Shown: one piece after another, positions 54,321-64,000 of the stretch
How positions within the stretch are numbered: the stretch's first letter is position 1
How the letters are laid out: every line of letters starts with the position of its first letter
DNA from: Chelonoidis abingdonii
Taxonomy: Eukaryota; Chordata; Testudines; Testudinidae
Length of the DNA stretch: 64,000 bases
Assembly: GCF_003597395.2 (NCBI RefSeq)
Contig: NC_133778.1
Coordinates: 27,849,070 to 27,913,069, forward strand
Direction of reading: 5' to 3'
Notes under the pieces: generated by a model
Told to the model about the DNA's origin: nothing
What the model saw: only the letters and a program-made list of their open reading frames with translations
Database searches by the model: none
Program-made: the position numbers and the translations under genes

Positions 54321-57300
54321 GGAGCCTCTTCAAACCCGCCCCTGCTCACCCACCGGCTTGTGGAGAATCGTCTTCAGTCCCTGCCTTGCTCTCTTCGCGG
54401 CCACAGTTTTCACATTTAGCTCAGCCAGAAACTTTCACATCACCAGGAGCTGCTGCAGTAGCTAAGAATCCAGGGGGGTCTGTCCTAGAGACAGCAGCGC
54501 TGGGTGGCGGCCAGATTCTTTTGTCTCTTTCCCATTTGTTTTCTTGGTGAATTCGTCTAAGCGAAGGACAAGGCAGGCAGCTGAAAACAGATGTTATCGG
54601 GGGCGCTTCTTAAAATTCCCTCTTTGGCAGGGCGTGTATCCATGATAGATCTTCCTCGCCCAAGTTAACAGGGGAAGGTGGAAGGGTTTTGCCACTGGTT
54701 TCGCTGAACTGGGCTGTTGTGTGAAAGTGGCAGCGATGGAAGATGCAGAAGTGGAATTGATAGTAGCCTGGTTGAAAAACAGTCTGTATGCAGGTGCATG
54801 ATTGAAAATCAGGAGTGAAGTGCAAAGGCTTCTCTTCTCCTCAGCACTGTTTTCACTTAGAAGTCCCAATGTGATAGTCTTTGGGAATGAAATTCGGTAT
54901 CCAAAGCATAGTTAAAGGCTTTCCTACATCAATCCCCAACACTAACCCAGAAGAACCACATGAAAAAGCAATTAATTTGACTTGGCCGTCCAGTTGCTGC
55001 CCTCTTATCTGAGACTGCCAACAAAGATGCAGATTATTATAATTTTATTATCATTGATGATTGACAGTTGTGATGGTGGTTTACCAAGAACCAGACCACT
55101 TATACACAGGCCTTCAAATGCTGACAACTTTCAGTCACTTACCAACATGAGCTGCTTCAAAGTGGGGACCTAGAAAGGAAAAACTCTGCCTTTTGAGCCA
55201 ACCTAACACTCAGGGTATTCTCAGATTTAGCCATTATTCCTTTGTCTAGATCTGAAAGCAAGTGAACAGTAAACAAGTGTGTCCTCTTTCTCCTGTCTCA
55301 TGTCAATGACTGTAAATATACAAACATTTATTCTAAACTAGTAATCAAACCAGTAATAAAAAGTGAAACTTTTATAAAAGTAAAGGAAGTATTTGTAGAT
55401 GTAATTCAATAATATGTTGTTAATCTTAAAATTATTGTACTGGTAATAGTGAAATTATGCGTTATATGAAATTGTTCTTTCCATTTGTTAATAGACTGCT
55501 CTTTAATGGGAATGCGGTCTGTTATTTACAGAGACTTTTACTGGTTGGGGTCAAGAATCAAACTGGTAATTTAGGTAAATTTTCCTTAGAAGTACTGATA
55601 AATGTAGTAATGACACAAACCATGAATTAATGTAGACTATTAATTTGTTGCCAATATTAACTGTGCAATGAATCAAAATAATATTCCCAATGGAACCAGC
55701 AAAAAGTAGTGAGGTGTATACAGAATAAAACAAACTCTCCCTTTTTTGTGTACCAAAATCTTCCAGCAAGGCTATTTCTTACTGTCTCCTTGATTTTAAT
55801 AATGCCATCTAATGATGACAGCTGCAATGCTATTTCAGGGAATAATTTCTAGCCTCTTTGTGTACCAGTTTGATTAGAATATGGTGAATTGATTCCCTTT
55901 TTCGTAGAATTTTCTTTTCCTTGACAAAAAACCCCAAAACAAAAAATAGGATTTATTTTTGTTCAATATCAAGATGAGGCATTGTGTCCTGGCTCACCAA
56001 TTATGTGATTCTGTGCTGGCCTGAATTACAATTCTAATCTTGTTCTCCATTATTGCTTCATTAGACGTTCATTTCAATTTTATGGATTTTTAAAACATAC
56101 AAAATATCCTCAGACCAAGTAAACTGAGGGAAAGCTATATAATATACAATAGTTAGCTAGTATTCAAAAAGCAAGGCCAAGCAATTGATTAAAGGATAAT
56201 TTGAGAATTTGACAGCATTTAAATCCTGCTTAGTGGATAAGAGGGGAAAAAAGACAAAGTGTAAAGAATGAGAAAGCAAAACAGGGAAAATCTAGAAATG
56301 TAATAAAACAGGTTTAATTAGTGTTAGGTGCTCACCTCAAATACGAATTCTTTTCTTGCAAATTTTAGACTACATATGATTTTTTTAAATAGGTGAAACT
56401 TAGCTCTTTTCTTTTTAGAGAAGATTTTCCATTGCCTTAAAATTACTACATTGGTTATCAGTATGCTACTAAAATTCATACTTGTTCGTTTGCATATGTA
56501 CTTGCCTGCTAGGAGGCTGAGTCATGTGCTAACCCTTTGATAACCACGTTCAAACAAAACTGAGTTTGTTTTTCAATTTTTCAACTATGATGTCAGACAC
56601 CTTTTAAAAGATTTATTCAGGAAATCTATGGTAGATCATCCACGATATCAACTACATACTTAAGGACATCTGAAAACCAATATGTGATCTAAACAAGTTT
56701 GTAGAAAGTAAAACATACATTTTAAATGAATATAAGGCTGAATTCTGCCCTCAGTGACACTCATGCAACCTCTGTGAAGTCTCAGTGAATTTGCACTGAT
56801 ATAACAAGGCAGAAGTTGGCCTGCAGCCTTTTTCATGTTTTCTTACAGGAAACCTGCTTTTTGTCCATGCTAGATGCCCATTTCAGAAACCTTAGCAAAA
56901 TAACAAATACTGTCATAATGGAGTTGAGTGAAAGCTTGTTAAAGCTGGTGAACATACAGGAAAAGGCAGTTAGGCTCCTTTTTGGAGTAAGATAGCTGAA
57001 ACATTATAAGCCACTGCTTAAAATGGAAGGCCACATGCAATACTAGTCAGAAGCTGAGATACGTGGGTAGAGGAGTTTTGCTGGGGACTGAATGCAAATA
57101 GAGAGCTGGGAAGAGGTTTGGTTAAGGTTTGTGTGTCTGTAAGTCAAAGCACCCAGAAGCAATTAGAGAAAGAAGTGGAGAGAAGTAGAAAGCCAGCAAA
57201 CAACAAAAGAAGCACTTGTAGCATGATTCTGAGGGGGAAAAACACTGGAGAGATTTTTCGGCAGAGTGCTGGCTGGAAAGAGATTTGGAACTGTGAGCAA

Positions 57301-59545
57301 AGAAACTGCCTCCTGTTTCATTCCTCTATGTTCAGGAAAACAGAATTTTGTGGTACTTCCTTTTATAATTCTTTGTAAATAACAGAAACAACCCACGGCC
57401 TCCGAATGTTGGCTAACCATCCAGGTCAAAAGGGATAACAATACCCATTGCCCTGACAAAGGGTGAAAAGGTGGTTTTCATGGTGAGCCTCCTTGTATCT
57501 AAGTGGTAGTGCTTCGTCACTCAAAGGCTGCTCTAAAAGTGTTTCCATCCCTTTTTTCTGAAGGTAGCTTTTTCCTCTTCAACTGGATTGGATATTGAAG
57601 TATTCTAAGCCTCCTAAATAATTTTCAGAAAAAGCAAGACTAATTAACTGCCTTATTTTTATTTTGTGATACAGTCACAAAGCCCTGCTTTTGTCTTGTC
57701 TTTTTTCATTATAACTCTTTGGAACTAATTGCGTTAACCATATATATATTGGCTTGCATAAAGACTGTTTACATTGCTATAAAGGTTCCTATGGCAAATT
57801 CTGCCTGAATGTTTATGATCCAGATCCTTTGAGTGCCAGAAATGCAACACAAGGCCTCTCTGTTTTTCTCATTGTCTCTCCCTCCACCCACACACACATA
57901 ATATGGATGGGTAGGAGTTTAGAAGGGGAGTGCATGCTCCACTTGCTTTATGTACTGAAATCAAGAAATAGGCAGGTTACTGTAGAGGTTGCTGTTTCCA
58001 GTCTAACAAACTGCCCTGCCACAAATCAGCAGTTGTTCAATCCTGAACTCATTCCTCAGGGAAAACTGCCACTGACTTCAAGCTTAAGCTCTAGGTGCAT
58101 GTACAGAAATGGAATAGTCACTGTATGTAGGACCGCTGCAGGGGATGGAAGTAGAGATAGACGAACTCTTACTTAACATGGAGATGGCTATTGTAATATC
58201 CTTTACCTTTGGGTCTGGGCCATGAGTCTACTAATGGACTAGACACAGAGGTCCATGCAGCTTTCCTCTCTGGCATACTGCATGGTTCCCATGAGAAAAT
58301 GCGATTGTGCATTGCCCTGCAAAACCACAAAAATGTTCACAGTGCTACCTTCTCTCCTCCCACTCAAAATGGTTTTGCATACGCCCTTAGGCACTACAAT
58401 AATGATAATTAGAGTTGTAAAATATCATCACACTTTGGTAGTACTTTCATCTCAAATGCTTTAAACACTGTACATACAGCACAACAGAAACGCAGCCACC
58501 TCTGGGGGCAAGGGGCAGTGACATTGCACAACAGTGTGGGGAGTGAAATTTTGATCAAAGACACTGCAATAAACCTCTACTCTTACAAAGAGTTCCAAGA
58601 GTTCTTTATGGTGCAGACATACAAGGGATTCATGCAAAACATTGTCCACACATCAAATTGTATGAAACTCAATGTATCTACTCTGTAAGGAAGAAGGGCT
58701 ATGTTAATTGCTTTAGAGCACTTGAACCCAGGGATCACAATGTTTTTGTTTTTTTTTCAATCTGGTTCTTAGAACACTTAGTCTCACCTCCAGCTTCTGA
58801 TGGGTGACACTGAAGCTGGGGAAAAAGCACACCCTTCTCCTGGGTTGCCCTAGATAGCAAGTCTGAGATGGAAGGATGAGGTACACTTGTCTTACATGCC
58901 TTCCAACATGATTAGATTTTGGGGTGGAAGGGAGAAAGCCTGGAGCAGGTGATGTGACAGCCATAGCGCTCCCCAACAGAAAGCAGGGTAGAAGTGCCTT
59001 TTGCAATGCTTTAAGGGAGTTCATACTGTGCCCCGGTCTTATCTCATGCAATGACACAGCATGGAAGCTGGTGCAAAACCTGGCCCTACCAAAGGGTTTT
59101 CTCATCTTGGGGGCTTAAGTGCCCTGGATCTGTTTACAGTCTCCCTGACCATTGGGAACCTGTTCTCCAAGGCTTTTTCTGGGGCCAGGGCAGGGTGGTG
59201 GGATTGGCTGGCAGGGGCTGAGGAATGGAAGGAATCTGATTTAGGATTAGGATTTTGGGTCTCTTCCTTAGGAGACTGGGACTGCGATTTTGGGACTCTT
59301 CATCAGGAGATCTGTTCTTTTATGGATGATTATCTATGTTTTATGTTTGGTATTTTAACTGGTTGTAATATGCCTAAGGCATTGGATAGATGCAACAGGG
59401 AAAATGTCAAAAGAAAAACAAAATCAGTGGGATCTAGTGACCTGTATACTACAAGCTCAGCACACAGAATACCACACCTTCATAAGAGCACCTCACATCT
59501 ATTTCAGACCTTCCTTCTTCAAGTGTTTACAAGCTGTGGGCTAAT
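54321..59545. other. Upstream intergenic, no gene found
   Basis: AT-rich DNA upstream of the NAB1 promoter. Open frames here have no recognisable domain and no matching splice pattern. The piece 56738-56820 resembles the old foldback repeat (ATTCTGCCC ... GAAGTC). Confidence 0.5.
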
Positions 59546-59547
59546 TT

Positions 59548-60260
59548 TCATAGATTTTAGGGCCAGAAGGGACCATTATGATCATCTAGTCCAAGGGTGG
59601 GCAATCTATGGCCCGAGGGCCGCACCCAGCCCTCGAGCTCCCACCGGGGAGCAGGGTCGGGGGCTTGCCCCACTCCTTGTGACTCCTGGAAGCAGCAGCA
59701 GGTCCCCTCTCTGGCTCCTATGCATAGGGGCAGCCAGGGGGCTCTGCACGGTACCCTCACCCCAAGTGTGGTCCCCACAGCTCCCATTGGCCCGGAACTG
59801 GAGCCAATGGGATCTGCAAGGGCAGTGCCTGTGGACAGGGCAGTGCACAGAGCTGTCTGGCCATGTCTCCATGTAGGAGCCAGAGGGGGGACATGCTGCT
59901 GCTTCTAGGAGCTGCCTGAGGTAAGTGGTGCCCAGAGCCTACTTCCCTGACTTCCTCCTCTAGCCCTGATCCCCCTCTCGCGCTCCAAATCCCCTGGTCC
60001 AAGCCCAGAGCACCCTCCTACACCTGCAACCCCTCATCCCGAGCCTCACCCCAGAGCCCACATCCCTAGCCAGAACCCTCACCCCCTCCTGCACCCCAAA
60101 CCGCAATTTCATGAGCATTCATGGCCCACCATACAATTTCCATACCCAGATGTGGCCCTCGGGCCAAAAAGTTTGCCTACCCCTGAACTAGTCTGATCTG
60201 TGTAACCCAGACCATAGAATTTTACCCAGTAATTCCTGCATTCAGCCCAACAGTTTGTGG
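59548..60260 (-). mobile_element. CR1 LINE 3' tail split by a hAT-type element
   Basis: The left piece TTTCATAGATTTTAGGGCCA then GAAGGGACCATTATGATCAT is the complement of a CR1 3' end. It resumes after the insertion with CTGATCTGTGTAACCCAGAC and CATAGAATTTTACCC. Confidence 0.8.
59592..60185. mobile_element. hAT-type element (594 bp) inside CR1
   Basis: The ends CAAGGGTGGGCAATCTATGG then CCCGAGGGCC, and the complement of the right end CAGGGGTAGGCAAACTTTTT then GGCCCGAGGGCC, form long TIRs. The flanks ATCTAGTC (59584-59591) and AACTAGTC (60186-60193) match 7 of 8. It has an internal CCAAT hairpin at 59778-59816. Confidence 0.88.
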
Positions 60261-62000
60261 TTGAAATTCAGAAACGATGCATAAAAGGGTGTAAATTAGA
60301 GTCACTTACATGCAAAAGACCTACTTGAACCTACTTACACCTGCTCTACTGATGCATAAGGGTGTCTGAGTGAGTGTAATTTACATGCTGAAGAGCTGGA
60401 AGAAGGTGTAAGTTATTCCATTAGGTAGCTGGGTTCATCGCATCCATCAAAGACTGAAACATAGATTCACTTCCAAAACCCACAGAAACCCTTGGATTGT
60501 TGCAAAGGTTTAGTGCCACTCTGCAACCAATAGCCCTCAATCGCCAGCCATAATTGGTCCAGGGATCCCAGCCATGAAGGGGCCAGAAGAGGGAATGTAG
60601 CCCAAATGTGAGCTCTGCATGGCTGCAGGGTGTGTACGTGGGTGTGTGAAATGGGAGATCTGTGCCCCCTAATTATATCCCCAACCTACACTGACCTTCC
60701 TATCTGCCCAGCCAGCCCAGTTTCTCCCTCTTCCCCTTGCATGGATCCCAACCCTACTGAGTGCTCCGCTGGGACATCTAAGAAGATAACAGGTAATATT
60801 TCTGCGGAGGTGGCTGCTCTTTCCTTCTCAATTTACTGCACAGATCTAGAGAGCATAATCTGTGTTTTTCATTTTATTTCCGGTTTCTTAAAATGGTTTA
60901 AATACACACAGAATATGGAGGTTGCATATAATGTACACAAGAATATGTATGGGATTGATTCCTTTTATTCTAACCCCTTCCCCACAAATCTTAGAGTTTA
61001 TCGTGGGTCTGTGTAAGATCTGAGTCTCATATGCATTCCATAGAATCAAAGAAAAATCAACAGCAAGCAATTATATTCAGGAAGACAAGACTGCAAAGCT
61101 GCCAACACAGCAGCTGGTATAGCTCCCTTAAGAGCTTCAAGCAGAATGTCTCCCACGGTTTGGTTCCCAGCTTCCCTGACTGCCACCAGAAGAGATGAAG
61201 TGGGGAGGAGGAGGAGCAAGAGCACAATGTGAGGGCGTATGTGGCACTTCACCTCCTCATTACAGTCTGTTTAATTCTGCTAGGTCACAACTACTAGTGG
61301 TCATAACACAATTATTATTTCAAATGTATGTTTTAAACATATTTCTTGGGGATGCTATTAATGTGTGTGAAGAAAACACTCAAACTGTTTGCTTTTAATT
61401 ATGAAGACCGAAAATTAATTGCATATGCATCTATGCTTTTATTATCTATCATTTAAATAGCGCCAAGTGTCCATAACACTGTGCAATGAGTGGGATGTGC
61501 CGAACAGATGACAGTGCCTGTTGAAAGTCAATGCCCCAGAGATTTTACGTCTAAAGGCACACATAGGTGTAAGCTAATGTAACATACTGCAGAGCAAACA
61601 CAAACACAGAACAGGGTGTAGTTTTGATAGCTGGAACTCCTCCCTGTACAGGGGAGTAACAAAAAAGTTTATGAAGGAGGGTGCATAATGAATATTAAGC
61701 AACAGGCTGTTTCAATCAGAAGGGTCAAGATGAAAGTGCAAAGTATAAGGAGTGGGTGAAGTAGACAAAAGGAGCAATTATGAGAGAAGCTTGGGTGGAG
61801 ACTAGAGAATGGAGCGGTGTGTAGGAGTTGATGAGGGCAGAGATGTAGGCAGGGCAAAGCTGTGCAGAAAGTTAAAATGAAGAGAAGTTTTAACCTAATG
61901 GGAGGGTGGAAGCCAGGGAGATATGGTCAGAATGGCAGGAGAGAAAGCAGTTTCAGCAGCAGTGTAGGGTGAAGCTTCCTACTGATTCTCAAGATATAGA
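60261..62000. other. Intergenic, nothing recognisable
   Basis: The segment 61440-61570 has the flavour of an old L2/MIR-like repeat (TAGCGCCAAGTGTCCATAAC). It is too diverged to define. No gene. Confidence 0.4.
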
Positions 62001-62004
62001 CTAA

Positions 62005-62110
62005 GAGTATAAGGCTGGAAGAGATGGTTACAATCATCGAATGTGACCTCCTGTATAAACAGAGGCCAAAGAGTTTCACCCAATAATCTAGTTACTTAGG
62101 CCCTTGTCAA
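62005..62110 (-). mobile_element. CR1 LINE 3' tail fragment
   Basis: AAGGCTGGAAGAGATGGTTA, CAATCATCGAATGTGACCTC and CTGTATAAACAGAGGCCAAA match a diverged reverse CR1 tail. Confidence 0.5.
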
Positions 62111-64000
62111 TGAAATGCCATAATAAAATAATAAATAATACTAGTCTGGATTAATCCCTTAAAGGAATTCTCAATCTTTGTCAGACTTTAGACATTTGAG
62201 TCATTTCAGTCCTTTTAGGGAAACAAACTGAGAACTCTGCAAGCACATGATTAATAAAAAAAATACTTTTCCCTTATATGGCCCTGTTCACCTGAGGATC
62301 TCACAGGACTTCACTAACATTAGTTATGTAATGATCTTCAACACCATTCCATTTGCAAAACTCTGCATGTGTGTTATTTAGCAATGCCGACTGAAGTCAA
62401 TTGAAACTGTTCAGCAAAAACTTTACATATCACTTTGGAAATGGAGGTCTTTATGGTCTTCTCCCATGGGGTATCGCAGGAAGTCAAAGCAACTTAGCTT
62501 GTACTAATGGGGTCAGAAGGCGATTCATGAAGAAGAAAGGCAGCTAATACCATATTGCTGATGGCATCTGCTTTGTGCAAGTTAAGCAACAGAGTCAATC
62601 TGAATTGTGCAGAAAGGGCCTAGCAGAAGCAGGAAGAAGTAAGGAATAGCTGCTCTCCATGACAGGTTCCCTTCCTTAAACTGCAAAAGCTCTAGAAATA
62701 GAACCCAAATATCAGCGGCGCTATGAGCAACTTCCACATGTTCTGTGTCCTCCAGTGGCCACAGTCACATGACCTCCTCCACCACTGAGAGACTAACAGC
62801 AACACTGCACAGGGGCCAGCAGTGTTTTCACCGCCTTGAGTATGGGACGTATATGGAGGAAGGAAGGACTCATATGAACAGGCCTAGATCCATAAGGTTT
62901 CCACGGCCATCATCTGTGAATCACAGACATAAATGTGAATGCTTGGCCACAATTCCTGCCAAGTCCACACTCTTGCCTGCCACATCATAGCAACTGGAGG
63001 ATGCACCAGTGCTGATCTCCCAGCTGTCACTCAGGAAGTACTCCAGGTGTGTTCTCCTGAGCTGGGTAATTTAATGCAGTCTCATTAAGAGAAAAGAATG
63101 TTCATGTCTGCTAGGTAAAATATACCCTAATGAATTACAAAAAGGTGAGTGAGTTCAATATGCATGGACTGAGGGACAAATAGGACTAGTTAGAACTACA
63201 CAAAATGCAGTAAGGGACTGTGAAAACCTCCCCCATGCAACTCTACCAATTCGGATCAATCTGGAATTACAACAACCTTGCAATAACTATCTTGAGCCTC
63301 TCCTTAATAGAAACAGATGGTAGTTCAATGGGTTTAGGATACTGACAAACAAAGATCGGGATGGGACCACCAAAAAATTCATTCCTTAAACAAAGCCAAT
63401 ATGTGAACTCCTGTTTCCAGAGGTGCAAGGCAAGTGCATTGCATTAACACCAACTAAACCCCCACGCATGTTGTTCCACATCTTTTTTCAGTGCTAAGAA
63501 TATTTTTATTTAATTCTTTGGTCTGTAAAAACAGTGGAGGTGGGGGGGGGGGAGAGCAAACCTGGTTTGAGTGACAGTGAGTGTGACTTTGCACCCCAGG
63601 AGTGGGTGTTTGGCTTAGCATCCAGTCACTTATATCTCATCAGTACCCTGAGGTAGTTTTTAGTTTGTAACTTTAATCTTTTAATCTTTCTCTCTCCCTG
63701 TGTGTGGGAGAGTAGCTCTTGGTGGGTAAATTCTATAGCCTTTCTCTCTCTCTCTCTCTTTTTGCTTTGTGCATGTATGTAGTGTGTGTTCTGTATGCCT
63801 TACCTAATTTTGACACCATGAATAAAAACTGAGTCCACAAGCAAACAATGAGTGGTGTGATCATTCCCAGTGCAAGAGCTTCCATATGGATAGGTACAGA
63901 GACAAAACACCTAAAGTTTCTTAAAGACAAGGCATGTCAGAGCCAGCAGCACAGGCCTTCTTTGTAGGAAGGTGATTGCCCAGGAAAACGAGCAACAACT
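62111..64000. other. Intergenic, nothing recognisable
   Basis: A poly-G tract (63542-63551) and a CT-rich stretch (63738-63760) are the only notable features. No gene. Confidence 0.45.

Noticed and set aside
53512..54465. Long plus-strand open frame of about 317 codons in the CpG island
   Set aside because: It is Arg/Pro/Ala-rich with no domain. GC-rich DNA lacks stop codons by chance, and overlapping frames on both strands are equally long. It fits a promoter, not a gene.
59061..59876. Plus-strand open frame of 271 codons
   Set aside because: It runs through unrelated intergenic DNA, a CR1 tail and a hAT-type element. No protein domain is recognisable and a real gene would not follow those boundaries.
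1..64000. CRISPR arrays, phage, plasmid, operons or other prokaryotic systems
   Set aside because: No regularly spaced repeats, no dense coding, and abundant vertebrate repeats and spliced exons throughout.
54321..64000. A divergent partner gene sharing the CpG island
   Set aside because: No plus-strand exon with recognisable protein was found in the following 10 kb, although a small or distant first exon cannot be excluded.

Overview
This is vertebrate nuclear DNA: AT-rich, gene-poor, with spliced exons, CR1/L2/MIR-type repeats, hAT-type elements and one CpG island. The repeats point to a turtle. They include a tRNA-derived SINE with a CR1-like tail that resembles the cryptodiran turtle SINE, CR1 3' ends, and several families of short TIR elements with 8-bp target duplications. 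There is no sign of bacterial, plasmid or phage content.

The only protein-coding gene I can support is NAB1 (NGFI-A/EGR-binding protein 1) on the minus strand. Seven coding exons can be read with exact splice sites: 46843-47661 (acceptor edge 47676), 40936-41069, 39500-39551, 32759-32869, 30985-31144, 29486-29635 and 27653-27744. Joined, they give 1518 nt, or 505 residues plus a TAG stop, with no internal stop or frameshift. A CpG island at about 53.44-54.32 kb is the likely promoter and untranslated first exon. The 3' UTR probably runs from 27652 down to about 25.5 kb.

Layout: 1-25 kb is downstream intergenic DNA packed with transposable elements. These are CR1 fragments, an R4/Dong-like LINE, two LTR-like blocks, and hAT-type elements, some nested. 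25.5-54.3 kb is the NAB1 transcription unit, with introns carrying short TIR elements, one SINE, a foldback palindrome and microsatellites. 54.3-64 kb is upstream intergenic DNA with no recognisable gene; it holds a CR1 tail split by a TIR element.

No previously undescribed gene system is evident. The observations most worth a second look are local. They are TE insertions with perfect target duplications, an 87-bp-arm palindrome just upstream of the first coding exon, an (AT)n tract in the branch-point zone of exon 6, an exceptionally long pyrimidine tract before the last exon, an in-frame length difference in exon 5, and a CCAAT-containing hairpin shared by three different TE families.
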